Shown here: positions 53,723 through 62,712 of the stretch, piece after piece
Numbering within the stretch: the stretch's first letter is position 1
How the letters are laid out: each line of letters starts with the position of its first letter
From: Sarcina ventriculi
Lineage (GTDB): Bacteria > Bacillota > Clostridia > Clostridiales > Clostridiaceae
Length of the DNA: 64,000 nucleotides
Direction: 5' to 3'
NCBI RefSeq assembly: GCF_900456775.1
Contig: NZ_UAUL01000009.1
Location: 62,001 to 126,000 of the forward strand
Translations under genes and position numbers: made by a program
The notes under the pieces: model-generated
The model's input: the letters and a program-made list of their open reading frames with translations, nothing else
Database searches by the model: none
Told to the model about the DNA's origin: nothing

Positions 53723-55060
53723 TTATTGTCTTTTATTCATAAGTGTATTTCTAATTTGTTTGAATTTTGGGAAAGCCTTTTTATATAAATTGAATACAAG
53801 TGGATCTGTAACTAAGTTAAATTCACCAAGAAATTCAACAAAATTTCCATTAAATCCTTTTTTGAATTTATAAAGACCGTAAAGTGGATTATCAGGATTT
53901 AAATCTCCAGAAACTCCTCTAAAGTCATAGACATTACAACCAAGATCAATACTATCTTTTATCATAGCCCATTGCATAGCAAAGTTTGGCATTGTATCTC
54001 TTAAGATATTTTCTGATGCTCCATAAAGGTACCATGCAATGTTACCATAGTACATATAAATTGAGCCAGATAAATAGATTTCTTGTCCTTTGTAAGGTTC
54101 TATATCTTTAATTTTTTTATTAAAACTTTCTATTTGTCTATCAGCTTCTTTTAATCTATTTTTTTGATCATTAAGTTTCTTTTCTACTCTAGATTTCTTA
54201 TCAGCATCTTCTTCAGATTCAAATTTTTTCTCAAGTTCAGGAATTTTAGCTAGTATTCTTTCTTTATCCTTTTCTTGTTTCTTTAACTTATCAGATAATC
54301 TTTTAAAATCCTTCTCATAACTATATTTAACCATATATAATCTACAATAAGGGGCTAAGTCTTCAAGCATGTCTTTAAAGTAACCTCTATGTCTAACTAT
54401 AAAATTATCTCTTTTACCTGTAGTGACCATTATTTCATGGAATCTAGTTAACACATCTTCATCTAGATTAGATTTATCATATGTTTCCACAGTAAGACCA
54501 ATTTCTTCTGCAAGTTTTATGTTACGTCTTGTTGGATTAGAGAAAACTTTAAATACTTCGTCTTTTATAGCTTGTTTATCTTCTCCAGTTGGTAGAGGCA
54601 ATCTAAATACAAAGTTTGGTTGAATAGCTTCAAAGTTTTTTGAATCAGAATTTCTAAAGCCTAAACTTTTTAAGAAAGTTTTTATAGATTCACCATCTTC
54701 AGTTGGCTTTTCATTTTCTTTAAGATGAATATCTGGATCAACAGTTACAAAACTAATATTATTCTTTTTTGCAAATTGTTTTAGATATTCGGTAAATTCT
54801 ATTAATAATTCTTTGTTTTTATAATCACATGCAAATCCTCTTGGTATGTATCCCATATATTTATTTAAATATGGTGCTTTTCTAATAAGAATTAAAGCAG
54901 ATAAAACCATATTCTCATTTTGGTCATAGCCACCAATAAATTTAGATTTCCAATCTTTTTTTAGTTTACCCCAGTAAGATGTTTGTAATATATGACCTTT
55001 ATCAGAAGTAAGATTAAATTTATCAACTTCTGATGAATTAACTTCCATAAATTTATACAA
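53723..55060 (-). CDS. FemAB-family peptidoglycan aminoacyltransferase
   Basis: The two GNAT-like domains of FemX/MurM are joined by a long coiled-coil arm (about residues 245-305, Lys/Glu-rich heptads). The C-terminal domain has YDFRGVSGDLNPDNPLYGLYKFKKGF near residue 395, the lipid-II-contact region. It adds an amino acid to the peptidoglycan side chain from aminoacyl-tRNA. The start TTG at 55060 follows AAGGAGG eight bases away; a longer reading from 55087 contains this site. Confidence 0.88.
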   Translation of the reverse strand: MYKFMEVNSSEVDKFNLTSDKGHILQTSYWGKLKKDWKSKFIGGYDQNENMVLSALILIRKAPYLNKYMGYIPRGFACDYKNKELLIEFTEYLKQFAKKNNISFVTVDPDIHLKENEKPTEDGESIKTFLKSLGFRNSDSKNFEAIQPNFVFRLPLPTGEDKQAIKDEVFKVFSNPTRRNIKLAEEIGLTVETYDKSNLDEDVLTRFHEIMVTTGKRDNFIVRHRGYFKDMLEDLAPYCRLYMVKYSYEKDFKRLSDKLKKQEKDKERILAKIPELEKKFESEEDADKKSRVEKKLNDQKNRLKEADRQIESFNKKIKDIEPYKGQEIYLSGSIYMYYGNIAWYLYGASENILRDTMPNFAMQWAMIKDSIDLGCNVYDFRGVSGDLNPDNPLYGLYKFKKGFNGNFVEFLGEFNLVTDPLVFNLYKKAFPKFKQIRNTLMNKRQ

Positions 55061-55274
55061 TGTAGGGTCCTCCTTATATTTTAACAATTCCTATTGAATT
55101 TTTTATTACTATTAAAAAGCATAAATATATTTTAATATGAAAGATATGTTTCTTCAAGGGAATATAGAATTAAAATTTGGTTTTATAGTATTAATTGGGC
55201 AATAAATATAAAAATATTAATCAATATTAAATCATATAATTATTATAGTTATTATTAATTTAAAGGGAAATATT

Positions 55275-56150
55275 ATGAAAAAAATAAATAAAAAATCAAT
55301 GGGATTAGATTTTAATAAGATGTTTTCATTGAGAAATAATTTAGATGATAATAATATACAAAATAATTTAGACGATAAAAATAAAATAGCTATAGAGATA
55401 ATGGATGATGTATTAAAACAAGATATGAGAGCAGGTGCAGATGAATTTTCCATTTTAAACTATATAGAGGAAACAAACAGTGTTATGAGATGGATGTTAA
55501 ATAGTGCATTATATGCTAAAGATATGGGGAATGAATATTGTGAGGTTATAGATATAGTAGCTATTTTTTTAATTAAGGTTTATAGAGATTATGAAATGCT
55601 TCCAGTGGTAGCAGAGTTAATTTTTCAAAGAAATAAAAATGATTTATATGCTCACGAACTCATTTGGGCATTTTTCCAAAGTTATGATGTGGATAGTTTA
55701 AAGTTCATATGTGATAGGTTATCATCAAATGATAAAAAATCTAAAGAATTAGCGTGTGCCTTATTAAGTTTTATTCCCAATATAAATGAGTATGCAAATA
55801 ATAATAAATCATTTTATGCGAAAAAATGGATAGATAATAATAAAGACTATATATTTTTTACTGATGATAGCAAACATGCAAGAAGTAAGCCCGTTTATTG
55901 TAAATTAAATTTAGATGGAAAGTACTTAGGAGAAATAGTTAATAAAAAAACTGGAAAAATAATTTCTGATTTAGAAAATGATGACAAAAAGAGATTGAAG
56001 GAATTTAAAAAATTAGATGAAGATGAAAAAATAATTCTTTCTAGTTATTCTTTTAAATTAAAAAAATTAAATTTAGACAAATGGTTAAAATGGATAAATT
56101 ATTCTATGAATGACCAAATAGCAATAGCTAAAAGAGGTATACTTATATGA
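55275..56150 (+). CDS. Unknown protein coupled to Tgl
   Basis: I do not recognise the family. The N-terminus has a degenerate repeat NNLDDNNIQNNLDDKN near residue 22, the middle (about 70-170) is helical and resembles short alpha-helical repeats, and the C-terminal ~90 residues are Lys/Glu/Asp-rich. The many Lys and Gln or Asn residues would suit a transglutaminase substrate, but this is only inference. The stop overlaps the tgl start by four bases (ATGA), so the two are translationally coupled. Confidence 0.85.
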   Translation: MKKINKKSMGLDFNKMFSLRNNLDDNNIQNNLDDKNKIAIEIMDDVLKQDMRAGADEFSILNYIEETNSVMRWMLNSALYAKDMGNEYCEVIDIVAIFLIKVYRDYEMLPVVAELIFQRNKNDLYAHELIWAFFQSYDVDSLKFICDRLSSNDKKSKELACALLSFIPNINEYANNNKSFYAKKWIDNNKDYIFFTDDSKHARSKPVYCKLNLDGKYLGEIVNKKTGKIISDLENDDKKRLKEFKKLDEDEKIILSSYSFKLKKLNLDKWLKWINYSMNDQIAIAKRGILI

Positions 56151-56917
56151 TTATTGTAAACGGAAAACTTATAAATAATAATAAAAAATTCAATTATGAA
56201 ACCATTAGTATTCAAAATAAAGTTTTAAATATTATGTTTAAAAGTAATATGGAGTATGTATATTCATCTTTTGAAGAATTGAAATTTGATTTAGATTTAA
56301 AGAATGCTATAGTTGAAAGTTCAAGAGAATTATATGATAGCGATGTGGAATTTAAAACATTTTATAAATCTAAATGCAATAGTAAATATTGGATAAAAAA
56401 TAAAGATGGGGGATTTTCTTTAAAAGAAAATGTAAGTTCTTATGATGCTATAATGGATATTTTTAATAAAGGATCAAAATATGGTACAGAATGCGCAACA
56501 GCAATGATAATAGTGTATTATAGAGCATTGACCAAACTTATGAGTAGAGATGTTTTTAATTCAATATATACGGAAATTGAACTTATGAATTGGTCAAACA
56601 TCGATGAGAAATTAGGTGTTGATTATTATGATAGTGTATCTGACTTTATGCCTGGAGATTGCATATATTTTAAAAATCCAGATGTAAATCCCAAAACTCC
56701 AGAATGGCAAGGAGAAAACACAATAGATTTAGGGGATGGAACATATTTTGGGCATGGACTTGGTATAATGTCAGGAGAAAAAATAATAGATAAGTTAAAT
56801 AAATATAGAAAAAAACATTCAAAAGTATCAGCATATGTTCTTCAAAGCGTTACATGTCAAGGAGGAAAATATTTGTATAAATTAAACGAAAAAACTAAAA
56901 AATATCTGCAAATTTAG
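56147..56917 (+). CDS. tgl: Protein-glutamine gamma-glutamyltransferase (spore coat)
   Basis: Tgl cross-links spore coat proteins by isopeptide bonds. The catalytic Cys116 lies in GTECATAMIIVYYRAL, matching Cys116 of the B. subtilis enzyme. The other halves, GDCIYFKNPDVNPKTPEWQGENTIDLGDGTYFGHGLGI and IIDKLNKYRKKH, are conserved. Length is 256 residues. It starts inside the last codon of the preceding unknown gene. Confidence 0.94.
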   Translation: MIIVNGKLINNNKKFNYETISIQNKVLNIMFKSNMEYVYSSFEELKFDLDLKNAIVESSRELYDSDVEFKTFYKSKCNSKYWIKNKDGGFSLKENVSSYDAIMDIFNKGSKYGTECATAMIIVYYRALTKLMSRDVFNSIYTEIELMNWSNIDEKLGVDYYDSVSDFMPGDCIYFKNPDVNPKTPEWQGENTIDLGDGTYFGHGLGIMSGEKIIDKLNKYRKKHSKVSAYVLQSVTCQGGKYLYKLNEKTKKYLQI

Positions 56918-56970
56918 GTGTATATATTTTTTATTAATATTTAATAGGATTAGTAAATTTTTTTAGTTTA

Positions 56971-57014
56971 AGTGTTGATTTTAAAAGGTTAAAAATTAAC
57001 AAAAAATCAACACT
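56971..57014. repeat. Perfect hairpin between tgl and xth
   Basis: AGTGTTGATTTT pairs with AAAATCAACACT, with an inner GTTA/TAAC pair. No clear T tract follows, so it is a terminator candidate only. Confidence 0.55.
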
Positions 57015-57054
57015 ATATTAAAAATATTTATAAACTAATAATTAAATTTTTATT

Positions 57055-57813
57055 TTAGAAATCTTTTAATATTAATATAACAGGACAATGGTCAGAACCT
57101 AGAATTTCTGTGTCTATTAAAGCATCTTCTATTTTGTCTTGCAGTTTATCAGATGTTAAAAAATAATCGATTCTCCAACCAGCATTGTTTTTTCTAGCAT
57201 TAAACCTATAAGACCACCAAGAATAAATAAATTCTTTATCTGGATAAAGATATCTAAATGAATCTATAAAACCTTCATCTAAAAGGTTAGTTAATTTTTC
57301 TCTTTCAAATACAGTAAATCCCGGATTATTAATATTATTTTTAGGATTTTTAAGGTCTATTTCTTTATGAGCTACATTTAAGTCACCGCATAAAATAACA
57401 GGTTTTTTAATGTTTAAATCTTTTAAATAAGCTTTAAAATCATCTTCCCATTTCATTCTATAATCTAGTCTTGCAAGTCCTGTTTGAGAGTTTGGAGTGT
57501 ATACAGTTATCATATAAAAGTTTTCAAATTCTAAAGTTATAATTCTACCTTCTTGATCATGCTCTTCTATATTAAGCCCATAAGAAACTGAAAGTGGCTT
57601 TTTTTTTGAAAATATAGCAGTTCCAGAATAGCCTTTCTTTTTAGCGTAGTTCCAATATTGATAATATCCTTCTAAATTTAAATCTATTTGCCCTTCTTGT
57701 AATTTAGTTTCTTGTATACAAAATATATCTGCATCCTGCTCATTAAAATAGTCTAAGAATCCTTTTTTTACACAGGCTCTTATTCCATTAACATTCCAAG
57801 AGATTAATTTCAT
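57055..57813 (-). CDS. xth: Exodeoxyribonuclease III
   Basis: The apurinic-endonuclease fold is clear: KLISWNVNGIRACVKKGF, DIFCIQETKLQE, GYSGTAIFSKK, CGDLNVAHKEIDL, DGFIDSFR-type GFIDSFR and the terminal GWRIDYFLTS and ILGSDHCPV motifs. It cuts abasic sites and removes 3' blocks. Length is 252 residues. GGAGG upstream supports the start. Confidence 0.96.
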   Translation of the reverse strand: MKLISWNVNGIRACVKKGFLDYFNEQDADIFCIQETKLQEGQIDLNLEGYYQYWNYAKKKGYSGTAIFSKKKPLSVSYGLNIEEHDQEGRIITLEFENFYMITVYTPNSQTGLARLDYRMKWEDDFKAYLKDLNIKKPVILCGDLNVAHKEIDLKNPKNNINNPGFTVFEREKLTNLLDEGFIDSFRYLYPDKEFIYSWWSYRFNARKNNAGWRIDYFLTSDKLQDKIEDALIDTEILGSDHCPVILILKDF

Positions 57814-58036
57814 AAAATAATTCCTCCTAAGTATGTATTTTAGAATTATTATAAATTAATAATTAGATATAATCTAGATTATAAAATAGTATTTTTATTG
57901 AAATAATAAATAGTGTTAATATATTATAGGTCATATTTTAGTAAAGTATTAACTTTAAGTAAAACTAGAAATATTATTTATGTTCAAAGTTGTAGTTGCT
58001 AAAAATATAACCTATATTAAAAATTATAATTAAGTT

Positions 58037-58654
58037 TTAGAATAAGCAAGTTATAACAGCTAGAATGATTAGTAAAATACCTGATATTAAGCTTCCAGAT
58101 TTACCAATCCATGTGTTTAGTAATTTTTTAGAACATAAAAATCCTAAAGGTATAAGGATAATTGTTATAATTAAAGTAACAATTGTTGTTAAAATAATGT
58201 GAAGCCCTGCAATACTAGCTCCTATGCCAAGTCCGACATTATTAAGTGCTAATGCTATTGAAAGAAGTATGGATTCTTTAAATTCAATAGTACCAGATTT
58301 ATTAGTATCTGCTATTTCAGGTTTTTCAAGTATTACTATTGGAGATGATGGATTTAAGTTTCTATCTTTATGATTAGTAGATTTTTTTAAAACTTTTCTA
58401 TAATCCAACAAGCAATATAACCCAAGTAATAACATTATTATAGAGCCTAAAATATTAACAACTGATAAAGGAATTATATTAGTTAAAGCTAAACCAATTT
58501 CCATAGAAATAAATGTTCCTAATGAAGATATAAAAGAAATTACAAAATTAATAAATGGTTTTATCTTTATGTTCTTAAATCCATATGACATAGCTACAAC
58601 AAATACATCAAAACTTGCAGATAAAACAAATAATATAGTAGCTAATAGATTCAT
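58037..58654 (-). CDS. ytaF: Sporulation membrane protein YtaF (MntP-like)
   Basis: Six hydrophobic segments span 205 residues with FDVFVVAMSYGFKNIKIKP near the start and ALALNNVGLGIGASIAGL in the second half, an internal repeat of the MntP/YtaF fold with conserved Asp and Asn. The start is set at the ATG at 58654 after AAGGAGA; a longer frame from 58681 includes that site. It may export Mn or support spore formation. Confidence 0.9.
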   Translation of the reverse strand: MNLLATILFVLSASFDVFVVAMSYGFKNIKIKPFINFVISFISSLGTFISMEIGLALTNIIPLSVVNILGSIIMLLLGLYCLLDYRKVLKKSTNHKDRNLNPSSPIVILEKPEIADTNKSGTIEFKESILLSIALALNNVGLGIGASIAGLHIILTTIVTLIITIILIPLGFLCSKKLLNTWIGKSGSLISGILLIILAVITCLF

Positions 58655-58956
58655 GATTTTTCTCCTTAAAGTATGGTTCATATTAATATATTAAACTTGG
58701 AGAAAGAATGTGATTTTTTAAAATTTTTATCTTAATATGATGAAGAATATCAATGTATGATATATAATGTATTATAATTATTAAATGAATGAGAAAATTT
58801 GCAAGATGAATTCACAAAAAATTCAAAAATTTATAAAGCAAATTAATAAATTCGTAATAATTAATAATTTGTACTGTGGCAAAATTATATTAGCAAAAAT
58901 ATCGTATACACTAAGTTAATATAATTTAATTTTATATTTGTAACACAAATGACTTA

Positions 58957-58990
58957 ATAATGACTCATAGTAATATCTATGAGTCATTAT
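58957..58990. repeat. Perfect 14-bp inverted repeat
   Basis: ATAATGACTCATAG faces CTATGAGTCATTAT around TAATAT. It has no T run and lies 80 bases ahead of a promoter, so an operator is as likely as a terminator. Confidence 0.6.
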
Positions 58991-59070
58991 CATGAAAACA
59001 GTAAAAGTTTTAATAAAAAAGAAATTAAATTAAAAAATGACATAAAAAGTGCGAATTTAAAAAATAATGT

Positions 59071-59099
59071 TTGGCAAAGCCTTAAACACTTGTTATAAT
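59071..59099 (+). promoter_or_regulatory. Sigma-A-type promoter of the glycosyltransferase
   Basis: TTGGCA (59071-59076) and TATAAT (59094-59099) are separated by 17 bases, 35 bases ahead of the start. Confidence 0.75.
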
Positions 59100-59133
59100 T
59101 TCAGTTGGTAATTTAGAATAGGAGTGAAATTTT

Positions 59134-60534
59134 ATGAAGGATTTTATATTTTGGATAACCGCCATTTTTCAAATATTAGTTTTTATTGGGGCGTTGTATT
59201 ATCTAGCAATTGCATTCTTTGGATTTTATAAGAAAAAAGAAGAAAAACAATTTGCACCTCAAAAAAAATTTGCTATGTTGGTTGCAGCTCATGATGAAGA
59301 AGTTGTAATTGCCAATATGGTTGAGAGTTTAAAAAATTTAGATTATCCAAAAGAACTATACGATATATTTGTAATTGCTGATAATTGTACAGATAGTACA
59401 GCAGCAGTAGCTAGAAAAGCTGGAGCAAATGTATTTGAAAGGTTTGATAAAGATAAACGTGGAAAAGGTTATGCGCTTGAATGGATGTTTGGGAAAATTT
59501 TTAAGATGAAAACATATTATGATGGAATTTGCATATTTGATGCGGACAACTTAGTCGATAAAAATTTTTTAAATGCTATGAATAATAAAATGTGTGAAGG
59601 ATATAAGGTTATACAAGGATATTTAGATTCAAAAAATCCTCATGATTCATGGATAACAGAAAGTTATGCCATAGCATTTACAAGTTCTAATAGAATGATT
59701 CAATTAGCAAGAAATAATATAGGATTATCAAATCAACTTGGAGGAACTGGTTTTGCAATAAGTACAGAAACCTTAAAAGAGTTAGGTTGGGGTGCTACAT
59801 GTTTAACAGAAGACTTAGAATTTAGTGTAAAATTAGTTTTAAGTGGTGAAAAAGTTGGTTGGGCTCATGATGCTATAATATATGATGAAAAACCATTAAC
59901 TTTAAAAGCTTCATGGAAGCAAAGAAAGAGATGGATGCAAGGTTTTGCTGATGTATCTACAAGATATGGTATGAAGCTTCTTAAAAAAGCATGGAAAGAT
60001 AAAAGTTTATTATGTTTAGATTGTGCTATATATATGATGCAGCCATTTTTAACATTAGGTCTTGGTGTTGCTGCTGTATTAACTCTTATAGCTGGAATGA
60101 TTCCAAATGAAACAGGAATATTTGTCATGACACATTTGTTAGATAATAATATATGGGAAATATATGCCGTATTCCAATTTTTATTGGTACCATTAGTTTT
60201 AATGATAGATAATAAGTTTAGTAGAAAACTGTTTGTAGTTTTAGCTATATATTCAACAACTTATTTTATACAACCATATTTAATAGACACTTATTCTATT
60301 TTCTCTAATGTCTTTGTTATAGGTGCATTTAATGTAGCATTTATTGGTGGATTCTTATTATTAACATTTTTAGTTGGTGGAAAATCAAGCTTTAAATTGT
60401 TTTATAGATATCTTCTTTATCCAATATTTATATTAACTTGGGTTCCAATCACAATCCAAGGAATTATAGATAAAGATAAAAAAGAATGGTCACATACTAA
60501 ACATGTTAGACAAATAGGAATATATGAAGTATAA
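59134..60534 (+). CDS. Membrane glycosyltransferase, family 2
   Basis: An N-terminal transmembrane helix (about 8-30) precedes a GT-A domain. DXD-like motifs are CIFDADN near residue 145 and TEDLE near 227, and QRKRWMQG near 266 is the processive-synthase QxxRW motif. Three to four C-terminal transmembrane segments follow. It may make a polysaccharide such as a beta-linked or hyaluronan-like chain or a glycolipid; the sugar is unknown. It is a one-gene unit with its own promoter and terminator. Confidence 0.88.
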   Translation: MKDFIFWITAIFQILVFIGALYYLAIAFFGFYKKKEEKQFAPQKKFAMLVAAHDEEVVIANMVESLKNLDYPKELYDIFVIADNCTDSTAAVARKAGANVFERFDKDKRGKGYALEWMFGKIFKMKTYYDGICIFDADNLVDKNFLNAMNNKMCEGYKVIQGYLDSKNPHDSWITESYAIAFTSSNRMIQLARNNIGLSNQLGGTGFAISTETLKELGWGATCLTEDLEFSVKLVLSGEKVGWAHDAIIYDEKPLTLKASWKQRKRWMQGFADVSTRYGMKLLKKAWKDKSLLCLDCAIYMMQPFLTLGLGVAAVLTLIAGMIPNETGIFVMTHLLDNNIWEIYAVFQFLLVPLVLMIDNKFSRKLFVVLAIYSTTYFIQPYLIDTYSIFSNVFVIGAFNVAFIGGFLLLTFLVGGKSSFKLFYRYLLYPIFILTWVPITIQGIIDKDKKEWSHTKHVRQIGIYEV

Positions 60535-60540
60535 AAAGTG

Positions 60541-60573
60541 GACACTCAAGAGATTGAGTGTCTTTTTATATAT
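60541..60573 (+). terminator. Terminator after the glycosyltransferase
   Basis: GACACTCAA pairs with TTGAGTGTC around GAGA, then T. Confidence 0.9.
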
Positions 60574-60744
60574 AAAAAATTACCTAATATATGTTGTTTG
60601 ACAAGGAAAGTTAAAGGAATTATACTATTTTAGTAATTTGGAAAAGACATTATAATGTGATATTATAGTTTTTCTTAGGTATACAATATTGTTTAATTGA
60701 TAAAATAGAGTATAAATAATTATGTAACTTTTGGGAGGAGTTCT

Positions 60745-62694
60745 ATGAAAGAAGAAAAAAAATTTACTTATGATGTTACGGATTTGACATCTCTAGAAAA
60801 ATTAGAACCTGTTAGAGTTAGACCTGGTATGTACATAGGTTCAACAGGTATAAAGGGTCTGCATCATTGTATATGGGAAATATTGGATAATTCGATAGAT
60901 GAAATATCTAATGGATATGGAGATAAAGCTATAGTAATTTTAAATAACGATAAAAGTGTAACTATTATTGATAATGGACGGGGTATTCCAACTGGTATAC
61001 ATCCTACAAAGAAAAAATCAGGCGTTGAAATGGTGTTTACAGAACTTCATACAGGTGGAAAGTTTGACAATAAGAATTATAAAACATCAGGAGGACTACA
61101 TGGAGTAGGTGCTGCTGTTGTTAATGCACTTTCAAAATGGTTGGAAGTTTGTGTGAATCAAAATCAAAAAGTATATAGACAAAGATTTGAGTATGCACTA
61201 GATAAAGAATTAAGTAAAGTTATGCCAGGGACTCCTGTAACTCCTCTTGAGATTATAGGAAATTCAAAGGAAACTGGAACCAAAGTAACATTTCTACCAG
61301 ATAAAGATGTTTTTTCATCTACGGATTTTAAATTTGAAGTTATTGATGAAAGATTACAAGAATTAGCGTTTCAAAATAAAGGAATACATTTAGAACTTAT
61401 AGATAAAAGAAAAAATGAAGAGGTGAGAAAAGAATACTTCTCTGAAAGAGGATTATTAGATTTTATAGATTATTTAAATGAAAGTAAAACTCCTATACAT
61501 GAAACACCGATATCTTTTGAAGGGGAAAGAACTTTAGGGGATGTAAATATGTATGGAGAAGTATGTATACAGTTTACAGATTCAACGACAGAGAATATAG
61601 CAAGTTATGTAAACAACATACCAACAACAGAAGCAGGGACTCATGAAGCAGGATTTAAAACAGGAATGACAAGAGCTTTTAAAGAGTGGGGAAAAAAGCT
61701 TAACATAATTAAAGAAAAAGACAAAGAATTTGAAGGTGATGACCTTAGAGAAGGTATGACTGCGATAGTTAGAATAAAACTTACAAATCCAGTATTTGAA
61801 GGTCAAACAAAAACAAAACTTGGAAACAATGAAGCATACACTATGATGAATGATTTATCTTATAGTAAGTTTTGTGAATGGATAGAAGATAATAAACAAG
61901 TTGCTACTATGATAATAAATAATGCATTAGATGCAGCTTCAAGAAGAGAAAAAATTAAAAAAATAAATGAAGCAGAAAAAAAGAAGATAGGTAAGGGAAC
62001 AGCACCTCTTGCAGGAAAAGTAGCTGTTTGCACGCTTAAAAATAAGGATTTTATGGAATTTATAGTAGTTGAAGGAGATAGTGCAGGGGGGTCTGCAAAA
62101 CAAGCTAGAGATAGAAGGTTCCAAACTATAATGCCGTCAAAGGGAAAAATTATGAATACAGAAAAGCAAAAGATAGAAAATGTACTTGCTTCAGAAGAAC
62201 TTAGGATATTTAATACTGCTATAGGAACAGGAACTTTAGATAACTATAAAGAAGAGGATTTAAAATATAATAAAATAATAATTATGAGTGATGCAGATGT
62301 TGATGGATTCCATATAAGAACTCTATGGATGACATATATATATAGATATATGAGACCATTAATAGCAAATGGACATTTGTATTTAGCACAACCTCCTTTA
62401 TATAAGGTGTATAAATCATCTAAGGGTATGGATAAAGTGGTTTATGCTTATTCAGATGAGGAATTAGAGAGTGCTAAAAAAGAACTTGGAAAAGGAGCGT
62501 TAATTCAAAGGTTTAAAGGACTTGGAGAAATGAATCCAGATCAATTATGGGAAACAACTTTAAATCCTGAAACTAGAACATTAATTCAAGTAACTATAGA
62601 TGATGCAGCGAAGGCTGAAAAAATGGTTTCACTTCTTATGGGAGATATAGTTGAGCCTAGAAAAAATTATATGTATAAGTATGCTGAATTTTAG
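60745..62694 (+). CDS. parE: DNA topoisomerase IV subunit B (GyrB/ParE family)
   Basis: The ATPase GHKL motifs are intact: EILDNSIDEISNGY, DNGRGIPTGIHP and GLHGVGAAVVNALS. The TOPRIM domain has VEGDSAGGSAKQARDRRFQ and IIMSDADVDGFHIRTL. The 649-residue length and the direct coupling to a GyrA/ParC-type gene suggest the topoisomerase IV pair rather than gyrase, which usually sits near oriC. GGGAGGAG precedes the ATG. Decatenation of replicated chromosomes would be its job. Confidence 0.9.
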   Translation: MKEEKKFTYDVTDLTSLEKLEPVRVRPGMYIGSTGIKGLHHCIWEILDNSIDEISNGYGDKAIVILNNDKSVTIIDNGRGIPTGIHPTKKKSGVEMVFTELHTGGKFDNKNYKTSGGLHGVGAAVVNALSKWLEVCVNQNQKVYRQRFEYALDKELSKVMPGTPVTPLEIIGNSKETGTKVTFLPDKDVFSSTDFKFEVIDERLQELAFQNKGIHLELIDKRKNEEVRKEYFSERGLLDFIDYLNESKTPIHETPISFEGERTLGDVNMYGEVCIQFTDSTTENIASYVNNIPTTEAGTHEAGFKTGMTRAFKEWGKKLNIIKEKDKEFEGDDLREGMTAIVRIKLTNPVFEGQTKTKLGNNEAYTMMNDLSYSKFCEWIEDNKQVATMIINNALDAASRREKIKKINEAEKKKIGKGTAPLAGKVAVCTLKNKDFMEFIVVEGDSAGGSAKQARDRRFQTIMPSKGKIMNTEKQKIENVLASEELRIFNTAIGTGTLDNYKEEDLKYNKIIIMSDADVDGFHIRTLWMTYIYRYMRPLIANGHLYLAQPPLYKVYKSSKGMDKVVYAYSDEELESAKKELGKGALIQRFKGLGEMNPDQLWETTLNPETRTLIQVTIDDAAKAEKMVSLLMGDIVEPRKNYMYKYAEF

Positions 62695-62712
62695 ATAGGA
62701 GATGAGATAAAC

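Larger units (their letters stand above)
58655..59133. other. Intergenic region with hairpin and promoter
   Basis: The 479 bases are AT-rich with no open gene of support. They hold a perfect 14-bp hairpin at 58957-58990 and the glycosyltransferase promoter at 59071-59099. No other structure was recognised. Confidence 0.6.

Noticed and set aside
58682-59133. CRISPR array or tandem repeats in long AT-rich gaps
   Set aside because: No regularly spaced direct repeats were found anywhere in the window.
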